Below, piece by piece: positions 37,301-50,200 of a stretch of 64,000 bases of DNA. Position 1 is the stretch's first letter. Every line of letters starts with the position of its first letter. The stretch is from Doryteuthis pealeii (Eukaryota; Mollusca; Cephalopoda; Myopsida; Loliginidae), in assembly GCA_023376005.1 (NCBI GenBank), contig CM042157.1, positions 66,642,189 through 66,706,188 on the forward strand, written 5' to 3'. The notes beneath the pieces are model-generated. The model saw only the letters and a list, made by a program, of their open reading frames with translations. It had not been told where the DNA came from and did no database searches. A program made the translations under genes and the position numbers.

Positions 37301-40300
37301 TTTTTTTCTTTTTTTTTTTTTTCACTTTCTTTTTTTCCTTTTTTTTTTTTCCTTTTTTTTCTCTTTTTGTTTTTTTCTTTTTCTTTTTTCCTCTTGATCC
37401 AAAGTTATTGAAACATATTGTAGAATTCAATATATTTGCATTGTATGAATGTCAATATTTTCTTACCAAATATTTTTAATGTTACAAATACTGTTACTTC
37501 TCGAATATAAAGTATATTGATATTTATAAGAGGTTGTATAACTCATTTTACTTTGTAAAACTACTAGTTGAAAAACATCAGCATTATTATCAAAATATAA
37601 TAGAGCTTCTCTGTATGAGGCTAATCCCAAAAGTAATGTCTCCAAAGTGCTGGAGACACACGGAAAATGTTCATTTGGCTTTTGGCAACACTGTTGTGTT
37701 TGTTGCGCATTTGCATGCCACTGCGTCTGCCTTGCTGCCACACTCTGTCTTGGCTGAGCAGTTGTCTCTGATGGCGTTAACGATTGATGCTACCGCCAAG
37801 TGAAATTAATCACCAATTCATGGGGGTGTATGGTGAGTTGTGCATGGATGTCAAAAACATCCACTTGTTGTGTAGGGAGTTAGCTACAACAACAAGGTTG
37901 AACGCTTCCTCAATGACATGTATCGAGCTGGTATGACATGGGCATACAAAAACTGCCACAGTGCATGCTCATTATCTAGAGTAACAGATATATGTTCAAA
38001 CTTTTAAATGATGTAAACATCATGTAAAGTTATTATTAATATTATTATTAATATTATTATTAAAGTTATTATTAATATTATTATTAAAGTTATTATTAAT
38101 ATTATTATTAATGTTATTATTAAAGTTGAAAAGGGCTTAAAGAAAGTCCTGTGTTATGAAATTCTTTGGTAAGCGTATAAGTCAAGGTCCAGTGATTTAA
38201 TCCTATGTCCATCGTCAATGAATGTCAACATAATTATGGCCAGTAGGGTCAGTTAAGTATAGTATCAACCTCGGAGTACTGCCAGTGATTGGCCAAGAGT
38301 TAGATCACATAATTCTGGCCTAGTCTATAAGTAGGAGCAGGGATCCATCACACACCTTTATATCAGGAAATTCTCAACACATCATTGGAAATAAACAAAC
38401 GTTTCTGTGATTTCTAAATATTTTGGATACCTTACGGTTTAGCTCAGTCAGTAGAGCATCCAGCTCAGAACCACAAGTTTCAATACCGCCCCTCGCCAAC
38501 TCAGCGTATGCGTAGCACAGGGATCTGTGCAGTAAAGTGGGGAGCTGATGGTAGATGTGTTGCTCCACCTCAGACACAAAAACAATCTCCCTGGTCTAGC
38601 ACTAGTGAAAAGGGGATAGACTCCCTTGCTGTCTGGCTGATACTGACAATAGGCCACTCCATCGACTTTACTTTTTACCTTTATTTTCTAATAATTTTCT
38701 GTTTGACTTTTGCAGGGCTTCCTGAACCAGTTTCAGGCGGCTAAGGACAAAATCTCTGAAGCTGGGGAGAAGATGGCAGAATTATCCAAAGAGACTGTGG
38801 CCAATCTCCAAGAAACTGCTTCGCGTATTGCTTTATGTATAAAGATGAAGGCTCCATTGATTCTTGTCCCACAAAACTCAAAATCTCTGAATATTTTGTT
38901 GGTGGATCTTGGTAAACTGGACATTAGTAACAGTTTCCATTCTATTTGTCTAGATGGGAACAATAAAACTGCTGTTATTGACAAGATGAAAATCCAACTG
39001 ACATCCCTGAAGATGTCCAGGTAAATATCGAAACATTCCTTTTACAAAAAGAAAGAAATATAGAGCTTGTTAGAATTTTCTTTTCAGCCATCAGGAGGTG
39101 ATTGTGGTGTAATGGTTATCATCAGAGGAAATGGACACAGTGATCTGAGTTCAAATCCTGGATGAGAACTGTTTACATTTTACATAGGGGAAAGGAATGA
39201 ATCCAGCTATTCGCCCTCCAGCCATGGGTAAATAGTCTGGCAAACTGGACTCCTACAAGTGTATGAATGGTAAAGTTCTTGCATATGTGTATTGGCAAGT
39301 TCTTTTATTGATTAAGATGTCCTTGTATATGTGTTTGTATGAAGAAGTAATTCCAAATTAGTCGGCTCCAAGTTTTCTGCTTACAAAAGTGAGATTTTGG
39401 TTGACTCAGCAAAAAGTATGGCTGCAGCACTTGCACTCTAACGAATCGCTTGGAGGAAAAAGCTAGATGGGAACTGTACAAGGATGCTACATGGTGTCCT
39501 GAATAAATCCTAGAAGCAGCATGCCACAAAAGGGTGGCTGTATGGCCACTTGCCTCCTATTACGCAAACCATCCAGGTAAGATGAACTAAAGATGCTGGA
39601 ATGAATATACAAGGTGCATTAATTAAGTCTGAGCAACTTTCTCTGTGTTTGGTATTTTGTTAACCTCCACTACAACCCTGCTTATCAACAATGAGTATAC
39701 TAGCATATGTGTTTGCTTGACGTAAATTTTTTTGAAGTTAGTGGATTTTTATTGGAAGATGGTTTGTGTTGTTAAATTATTTACTAAGGAGGACTACTAC
39801 GTGGTTTTGTAATATTTTGACTAAAAAATTAGATAATTCTTAAATTATGACAAGTTGCAAGTAAATTGAATTTTTTATATCTTTTGTATATTGAGTATTG
39901 AGTGTATTTGTCGCATACCCCACTTGTATGGACTGGGCACAAGGCCTCGTTTTAACGTGTGCCCATCCACAAGCCGAAGCTGATGGGTGAGAAAGAACAA
40001 AAATTGCGTCGATCCCGTCGGCATTCCCCCTCAAGGGGGGCGCCTCAGGTGCTGGGCAATAAACCCAGCCCTGCCCCTTTAATCAAGGGGGCAGGTGTTG
40101 CCTGGGAGGAAAGCCCCCTGGGATCAATTCTAATAATTGTACTTTAACCCAGTCCAGTGGCCGAAGCACACTGGACCCTCACGGATGGGGCAGGGAAAAA
40201 AGTCTATATTGAGTATTGAGAGTGGTTAGGTATTAGTGTAATGTTACTTCTAGATGATAGTGTGTGATTTGGAGTTGTTTTGGGGTTTTTTAGGGGGAAG

Positions 40301-43300
40301 GGGAAGAGGGTGACAGTGGGATTATCTCATTTCAATTGTGTTCACCTTGAACATTTTAAACAATTAGTAAATAATTTTCAACATACAAACCATCTTCCTG
40401 TTGGGTCAGTAAAACAGTCTTGGTGGACATAAGTCCAAAATGAGTTATCTTTCCTTGCTGTGATTTGTTTGGCCGATAGGTGGCGTCGATATTTGGCCAC
40501 AAGCGGGAATTATGATTTCCTGCCTCTTTTCCACTCAGGCCGGCAACAAGTAAACATGGTCTAGGCACCTGCCACCTCTAAGCTTTAGGGAGCTTTGCCC
40601 CAAAAACAACTACCAGTAAGTGACATTTCCTATGACATAAATCATACGCCTAATTCTCTTATAGAACGTTTATGTATCTGTTGTGTATATCTTTGTCTTA
40701 AATGTATCTCCATCACTTACGGAATAAATATGTTATCTTTTCACACTTTTGTCGGATTGGCTTTTATGTATACTCATGTACCCATGTTGGAGGTTACTTT
40801 AAGCCTTCCAACGTTAATATAACATCCCCACATGTTATATTCCAATAATAATCAACATACTTGTATATGTAACTTGTGTGTGTATAATATTTTTTAAAAA
40901 ACCTTTAGTTCTGTGTCATACTGAATTTCTGTTATGTTTTTTTTCTTTTTTTCTTTAGAGCTTTACTGGATGATAATCACGAAATAGGTACAGAGTGTCT
41001 ACTTCTCCAACCAGTGACTTTAAACCTTGCCGTCAATAGAAACCTGTCCGCAGGTTGGTACCACGATGAACCAGACATGAGCATTGAAGGAAAACAAGAT
41101 GCTCTTGCAGTAAGTATGATACTTACTATTTGTATAGGGTGTCTATAAAGTCCTGCAACAGATTTACAATGTAACAACAAAGATGGCTGCCTTGTTGAAA
41201 TGCAATAATCAAAATGTACATAAAAGATAAAACTACAGGAGTTGAACTCTCATATGGTGTTTACTAATTAATTCTATCATTTGTACAATGTGATTTATTA
41301 AGTTTTAAATTTAAAAACTGCTGCAAGACTTTGTAAACACCCTGTATAGTTTCTAATATTAATGATAATGGAATCATAATCATATTCTTAGATAAAAAGC
41401 AACTAAAAGATAAAAGAAAATCATATAATGCACAAAATGTGTCTGTACTATTAATCTAATAATGATAATTTGTTTGCACACAGTTATATAGTTTCTAATA
41501 CAAATACTTTTTATACAGGGTGTCTATGAAGTCCTGCAACAGATTTAAAATGGAACAACAAAGATGGCTGCCTTGTTGAAATGCAATAATCAAAATGTAC
41601 AATAAAAAAAAAAGTTGAACTTTCACATGGTTTTTACTAAGTGATTCTATCATTTGTACAATGTGAGTGTAAGGACAAACAATAACACCAATAGACTCAG
41701 GAAAGCTTTATTCTACTTAGAATAACTGGTACACTTACTGAGAGTTTATATAGTCTAGTATTTGCTTGAGAGTTCTCCAAAGGGAGGTAATCATATAATA
41801 GAGGAGGTAACTTTCAATTCTTATTACAGTGAGTTTTCAAGTTTTAGAACTGCTGCAAGACTTTATGAACACCCTGGGGGGGGGGTGCTTTTGGGAACTC
41901 CAATTTTATTTACTTTCTGGTTATCATGGGAAATGAAATCTGTGCCACAATATTTTTTACCCCTAAAAATGTAACAATAAAAACAAAATAGACATTACAT
42001 TTGAAAATTTTAATAAGATGTCCTCATCTTTATTGTGGTATGTATAAAAACAATGTTGTAACCCCCAGCCTTGTTCAAGTGTTTCTTATTTACCTTAGAA
42101 TAAAATCATCATCAGATGATAACCTTGAGTTCAAACATCGTTTGGGAACATTACCACTAGATCAAGTTGTTCCAAGCTGTATAAAATGCCACCAGACTTA
42201 TTGACAGAAATGTGATTAATGTATTGGCTAGATCTAAATTTATATAAATTCTATTGAATAAAAGATATATAAAAAATAGAAATTTCTATTTTAGAATGTC
42301 ATTTTTGTTTTGTCTTTTTGTTTTGTTTTTTATATTTTAAAAATGTTCAAATCTGATGTTTGAAATTATTCACAGTAAGTCTCATCTCAAAAATACAATG
42401 TTTTTGTTTTTTGTTTTTAATATTCTTAAAATGTTAAAATCTGAAATGAAATGTTTGTTTGTTAACAGCTTTGTCTCAGTCAGTATGATTATGCTGTGAT
42501 TATGGCAATGTTGAATGAAAATCTATCAGAAGGACAACCACCTGCCTCTGAAGAGAGTAAAGAAACATCAACACCTGCTGTTACAGAAAGTGAAAAGGCT
42601 GAAAAAGGACAAACTGAGCCACCAGAAATTACAGGTATGTATAAAGAAATTGATCGTCAAGTTGACTTTTATGTTTGAGAAAATCTGTTAACATTTTTTT
42701 TCTATTTTTCTTTCTTTTTCTTTTTTTTTTTCTTTAACTCTTTGCATACAAAATTTCCCTGGGATTTTTTTACCTGTATGATGGGATATTTCCAAGTTCA
42801 CTATCTATTTGCCTCAGACAAAACAAAAGATGGCACTTGCTATTTTGGTCTGAGAGGGGGATAAGAAAAAACTCATTTTCTATAAGAAAAGCTAGATAAG
42901 AATATGATAAGAGTATAAATCAATGATATGTTAAAGAATTTTAAAAAAAATTGAAACAAGAATTATAACAACTTAAAAACAAGAATATATAAAGAATAAA
43001 AGATAATAAAACTAACATATATAAAAATAATATTTATTAATCTATATATAAATATAGATAAGGGATTTATTTTTAACTTTTTAAATGCTGGGTAGCTCTG
43101 CTAGTAGAACATAAAAAGAATAACTATTTTTAAAGTATTTTAATTTCATTTTATTTCCTTTTCTCTTTAGTAGAACATAAAAAGAATAACTATTTTTAAA
43201 GTATTTTAATTTCATTTTTTTTTCCCTTTTCTCTTTGTCTGTAGGAAGAAAATCCCCTGTGGCGGATGCTGATCAGAAAAAGTCATCTTCTGAAGAGGAA

Positions 43301-46300
43301 GAAAAAGAGAGTAGTCCTGTACCTGTGTATGTCCGGATGAAATTCAAGTTCACACTGGACAGTTTGTCAGCCACTTTATACCAAGGCAAAGATGAACTGG
43401 TAAGAAATTTAAGAAATCTACTTTTCATTCAATTGTTGACAAATTTAAGCCTTTTAAAAGTTAATTAAAACTAAACGGTTATTTCCTAGTTGAGTAACAT
43501 GGTATTACAGGGTGACCCAGAAAAAACAGAACCCACAAATTATTTATTTTCCTATTAAACTATTCCTAACCCCTCCTCGTTAAGTAACATATTACAGGGT
43601 GACCCAGAAAAAAACAGAACCCACAAATTTTATAACAAAATTGTTAATTTTAATTTTTTTTTTTTTTTTTTTTAAGTTTAAGTTTAAGTCCAACAAGCGT
43701 TAGGGTTTAATGGGAAAATAAATAATTTGGGTTCTGTTTTTTCTGGGTCATATCATGTTACTCAACTAGGAAATAACAGACTAAACTTTGTAAAAGTAAT
43801 GTGGAAAGGACAGTGAAAAATCTGTTTTTCTTAATTGTACAACCATTATCATCTTGCAACCCCCTCTGGTTAAAAATAAGACCGTCCAAAGCATCCAAGA
43901 TTAAATGCAAAAATGTAAATCCTGATTATCTGCAAATTTCTTATTTCTTATGAGTATCGTCACCTCAGCTGAATAATGGACCATTCCATTTTTATTATAA
44001 AGAACGAAAAGGACATGCTACATAGAAAAAAATGATAATTATAGCTTGAATATTCTCCCATACTTGCAATGTTGACCTTGTGTCACATCCTACCTGTGGC
44101 GAATGAGTTGGGTAAATACCTACTCTCCTATCAGGGTTTAGTAGGTTTGTTTTTCTATACAGCATTATTCATCTTTTGCCCCACTTTATTATACATCTAT
44201 ATATTAATACTCGTGTTCCTTAATTGTACGACCGTTATCATCTAGAAACACCCTCTGGTTAAAAATGAGATCATCCAAATCTATATTAGTATGAAATAAT
44301 GACCATTCCATTTTTATTATAAAGAAAGGGAAGAAAAAGAACATGCTATGCAGAAAAAATGCAATAAGAAAGAGTAGGGGAAAGGTACAGAGAGGGAGTG
44401 AGTGTGCAGAATCAATAATGCTTACCTGTTTCAATCGAACATGATGAAAAGGTGAAAAGAAAGTGTGAAAAAGAGTTAAATCAACATTATTATACTTTTT
44501 ACATATTGAACTATTTCGAAATAGCTCTTAAGTAAAAATATCAAATGTTGTAATAATTAAATTATCATACTGTGGTATAGTTTCAGGTCCTGCTAGTTAA
44601 ATAATAATCTTGTTAATTCCATTTTCCATTTGTATTATTTAGATTTTTTTTTTTTTACTGTTGTCCTCATCTTTATTGTTATATACACAACATCTTCGGG
44701 TCTTTCTTGTTGAACTCGAGAGCCTTCATGGAACTTCAAACCAAACCCTTTATTTAATCCGTTGGGGTAGATTGTTCTCATTTCGTTAACCATGACCAGG
44801 TACAAGTGTTAAGCTATGTTAGGTATTCTATATTATTTTTCCCTTGTAGTCAAGACAAGAAGGTTCCCGAGAAACCCCTGAAGAAGACTGGAGGGTACAT
44901 CATCCAAAACATTGTGCAATAACAATAAAGATGAAGACAACAGTCCAAAAAATTTAAATACAAATTATCAAGCCTCATCTAAAAAAATTCAGACAAATAA
45001 TATCTATTTTTCTTTTAAATTCCTTATAGTAGGTTCTTCTATTCAGATGTGAGTTTTTAAAAGGTAACACATGAAAAAAAATTTGAGGGCTTTAAAATAT
45101 TTTCTAGATATTGCCTACTGTTACAGAAATCCTTCAACACAATCGTTTTAAACCTTTTTTTTTTTTTAATTTTTTCTGTTTTTTACTTATGGCCCACTTT
45201 GATCCCTATTTTATTCTGGTGTTGAACCCCATAGCCCATCGATGATGTTTTTAAAAATTCTATTGCATTTTCATAATTAAATATTTTTAGTTTGCCCAAC
45301 TCCCCGTGAGGTGTGGCATATGGCCTCCAGTTCAGAATCACTGCTGCATAGCCTAGAGAGGGCCGGAAGAAGTATTGGCTTCTATTTGAACTCTGATAAA
45401 ACTGAGTTCATGTGTTTTAAACAAGATGGAGGTATCTCCTCACTTATTATTATTATTACTCATTATAAAAAAAAATGTTTAATTTCTATTTTACAATACC
45501 AAAAAAAATCTATTTTTCCCAATAGAACAAAAAATTCTACTTTACCCCCCAAAAATGTCTACTTTACCAATACCCCCCCCAAAATTCAACTTTACCAATA
45601 CCCCCCCCAAAAAAAAAATTCAACTTTACCAATACCCCTCCAAAAAAAATTCAAACCAAAAAAAAAATTCAACTTTACCAATACCCCCCCCAAAAAAAAA
45701 ACTTTACCAATACCCCCCAAAAATTCTACTTTACCAATACCCCCAAAAATTCTACTTTACCAATACCCCCCAAATTTCTACTTTACCAATACCCCCCCCC
45801 CAAAAAAAACTACTCTACCAATACCAAAAAATTATGTTTGATTTCTATTTTACCAATATGATTTATTAAGTTTAATCTGAATTTTTTCTAATTTCTAATT
45901 GTTTTTGTTCTTTTCTTCTTCATTTTTATCTAGGCTAATCAATCAGTAAAAGTGGTGACCAGAGATCCCAAAAAATGTTTAGGACATTTTGAGTTACAAC
46001 TGTTTGATGTTGACTTTAAAATGCAATCTGATAATTCTATGCAAGCAATAGTCATCTTGAAAGACACAATTCTTGATGATAATAGACCTGAAAAAGAAAA
46101 TTGCATCAAAAGGTAATACATTGATTTGATCTTTTATTTATTTATTTATTTATTTATTTATATATACTAGCAAATATATGCACCCTCCGGGTGCAAGTAT
46201 TTAAGTTTTAATGTAATAAAATATTGTATTAAATTATAAAGGCTAATGAAACTAAATAAGAATACAGATAAAAAGATTTGAAACAGAGGGAGTATAATAA

Positions 46301-47191
46301 AAGATTTTAAACAGGGAGTATAATAAAAAATGGAACAACTGAAACTTACTCTTCCATCACTCTCGTCTTTCATTGTTATTTTTTCTAATTTAAGTATTTA
46401 GTTATAAGAGGAAGTAAAGAATAAAATGACAGTTATTTTTTCTTGTTAATGGATTTCATTTGAGATTCATTGAAGAGATTTTTGCTTATATTCATTAAAA
46501 TAAAACCAAACAGTTAGAAATCAATAATACCAAGCACATAATTATTAAATTTGATTTTTTAATATTAATATTTAAATTAGCCTTCCCATTCACACTGTAA
46601 ACCGCTATTTTGTTGTATATATAAATATGATTGCATGTTGTCAGTATGTAGACATAGTTAACAGTATTAATAATGTAAGACAATTTTATTAATAATTGAG
46701 GTTTAGATAAAAATAAAATCATGGAGAATGTGATGTCAATAACTAAGAGAATTGTGACTTGAGTAGGAATATAGTTTTGGTTACAGACAGACAAACCCAC
46801 AATCTCCATTATAATAAGATATATATGTATCCAAATGACTGGTTGTAAGGGATGATTCTATTTGGAATCTTCAAAACCTCACTGTATAACCATTTTTTTA
46901 CTCATTTATTTGTTTTTTGAGGAAGTCAATTGAACAGGAAACTATCTTTTTCTTAGACTTAGAATTTTAACTTTATACTTGCAGTCTGACCTAAATTTTG
47001 TGAATTTTCTGGTTATATGAATCCTTCTTTTAGGTGAATCCCTTTATTTTGTAAAATCCATCTGATGAGGCTGGCCTCTTAAGGATTTAAAAACAGAATT
47101 TTTTTTTTAAATTTTGAAAGCCTTTTGAGTTTCTGGTCGTAATAAATTATTATGGAATTATGGTTTGTTAAGCTTTTATTTCTTGGAAAGT

Positions 47192-47234
<43 letters not shown>

Positions 47235-50200
47235 GAATTAAACAAGAATGAATAAAACAAAATGTCACGTCCACAAAACTATCTACAAAAATACACCTGT
47301 AAAGCAGAATTGATTACCAACTGTTGTCTTGCACTTTATCAATTTGTTTAAAAATAAAATATTTACCTACAATCTATTTCTTTTACAACCACAGGGTTGA
47401 TATGCCGTTAAACAAAGTAAACCATTATTTTTGTTTTAATATTGTGATATCATTAATTGTATATGGTAATAATAATTTTCTATTTCATTTTCAGTGGCTT
47501 ATTTTATGTAATTATTGTTGATTAATTAGTAATTATATTTTAGTAGGAGATGACAAAACTTTCTGACTACCCTGTAGATTTTCTAATTAAAAAATTCACT
47601 ATGCTTTTTTTTCTTGCTTTTTTTGTGTTTTTTTTTTTTTTTTTTTGTTTTTTTTTACTTCACATTTTCATGTAATTTTTCAGAATGATACAACGGTATT
47701 CAAAGGGACCCAGTTCCCCTGGTACAGATAACATGATAGATGTGAACTTTATTCAGAATCCAAATGCAGACAAAGACAGTAAGTTGCTCTCCTATCATAC
47801 CCCATAGGTGTTGATGTGCCATAAAATCTAACTTTAAACATATCTTTATTTTGTGGTACAAGTTGGTCATTATTACCAAATTTACATTTGACTTTATACG
47901 TCTAAGCTCATCTTTTGATTTGACAGTGTAACAAGACTAACAAATTTCTTAGTCTCCTGGGTATCATGCTAAACTGTATTTTGAGCTCTGGGAGTGTGAA
48001 GTACCCCTTCATTGTCATTACTCCCATGTCCTCTCTGACCCCGAGTGGTAGTACCTGTTAGGATCTCATCTATGGGTTGAATAGATTTTCTTTTTAAATT
48101 GAATAGCCAACAAGAATGAATAAAACAAATAAATATATATAATAATAATAATAATATATCTTTTCAGCTAGTATATTAGGTCTGAGACCTGTCAGCTGTT
48201 CCTTATAAATATTCCTTTTAAATCCACAGAATATTTAATATCATTCCACAGATTACCCAACTTTGCCTTGAGGGAGTTTAGAGATGGGGCATTCACTACT
48301 GATGAAGGTAGTTTATTCCATGTATTCACCACTCTGTAGCTAAAATAATTTTGTCTTGCGTTTGCTTTACAAGATTTTTTAAGGAGTTTTAATTTATGTC
48401 CCCTTGTATAGGTATTTTGAACAATGTTTAGTAGGTCAGAGTTCGTTGAATAAAAACCATGTGTGTATTTGTAGGCTTCAATCATATCCCTTTTTATACG
48501 TCGGAAAACCAGACTTGGTTGGTCAATGTTCCTAAGTCTTTCTTCATATGAAAGGGATTTTAAATTATTCACTAATTTAGTAGCTCTGCTCTGGACTCCC
48601 TCAATGAGTTTTGTGTTCTTGATGAGTCTTGGGCTCCAAACCACATTAGCAAACTCCAAATGAGGTCTTACCAATGCAGTGTACAAATTTTTCAGCATTT
48701 CTTCATCCATGTACTCATATGATATTAATCCTAATATCTTATTTGCTTTTTTTTTACTTGTATTCCTAAATATCTTCAGTATAAAATAACCCTGTAAAAT
48801 CGAACCAACCAACCATGAAGGTTGATATGCCATTAAACAAAGGAACCAAGCCAAAACCTGAATGATTATGACTAGCAAAAAAACGCCCTTTGGGCAGCGT
48901 AAAAAATAATTTTTGAAAGATATTGTCGCGGGGAGTGAAAAGTTCAATGTCAGAGGGTTTGTTGGAATATTTCTGCATATAAGGTGTGTTCCAATTCTCC
49001 ACCTGAATTTATAGACTAGGCGAGGTCACGTGGTCTATTCCTTCACCAATCAGCAGCCAGAATGTTCGGCTGATTAACTACTTAAACACTAATTCTTTCA
49101 CAGTATACTTGCGACCATTGATGAAGGAATTTACAATACTCAGTATTCTTTACCAGATGATTACCAATGATTTCTGCTGGACAAGCACTTGCCTGAAGGC
49201 CAAAGGATGGTATCATTAGTAAGAAAAAATAAAATTTATTAAAGGAGTAAAACAAAATAAAAAATAAAATGTTCTTTATTCTATGTATTGACAATTTTAG
49301 GTAATGTGATATAAGCAGTGACATAGTTTTGGTTACAGACAAATTAAGACCAAATCTCCATTATTAATAGAATTATCATTATTTGTTTGTCATTCCTCTT
49401 TGGGCACCCCCCCATTTTTATTATCTTCTTAAAATAAAAAAAATAAAAACAATTTTATCAGTGAATTATCTGTTATGTTGAATAATGAGCCAGGTCTCAA
49501 AGTGAAGCGTCCTAAGTTATTTCTTGGCTAAGAGGTTTACACACATCAGTGTGCATTGGGAAGTAGTTTCCATGATACTGTTACATTATCAAAAAAGTAT
49601 TTTGATTTTAAAATGACTAACTATTGTCTAAAATAAATTTTTTCTTCTTCTTTTTCAGTTGCAATAAATGTAACTAATTTGCATATCTGTGTCTGCCTGG
49701 ACTTTTTGATGACACTTGCAAACTTTTTCACCAAGGGTCTTGCCGATGCACCTCCACCTCCAAGTGTGTCACCAGCAGTTCAAGGAAAAGAGGCAGCTAA
49801 AGGTAAGATCTTTTTTTCTTTTCTTTTCTTTTTTTTTGGGGGGGGGGTCCCTTTTTTTTTTTTACCGTTTTGTCTTTTTTACCTTTTTCTTTTCCTTTCT
49901 TTTTCTTTCTTTTCTTTCTTTCTTTTCTTTCTTTTCTTTTCTTTCTTTCTTTTTCTTTTTTCTTTTTTTCTTTTTTCTTTTCTTTTTTCTTTCTTTTTTC
50001 TTTTTCTTTTTCTTTCTTTTCTTTTTCTTTCTTTTCTTTTTCTTTTTCTTTCTTTTCTTTTTCTTTTCTTTTTCTTTTTCTTCTTTTTCTTTCTTTTCTT
50101 CTTTCTCTTTCTCTTTCTTTTTTTCTTTTTCTTTCTTTCTTCTTTTTCTTCTTTTTCTTTTTTCTTTTTCTTTCTTTCTCTTTCTCTTTCTTTCTTTTCT

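Noticed and set aside
38430..38510. Possible tRNA gene (ggtttagctcagtcagtagagca)
   Set aside because: The A-box region is good, but the acceptor stem does not pair and the B-box is degenerate, so it was called a SINE.
45311..45869. 176-codon open frame read as a repetitive proline/tyrosine protein
   Set aside because: The first 45 residues are a LINE fragment; the rest is the CTTTACCAATACCCCCC tandem repeat.
46495..46809. 104-codon minus-strand open frame
   Set aside because: Lies inside the H1 Helitron-like element; no similarity to Rep or helicase and it is AT-driven.
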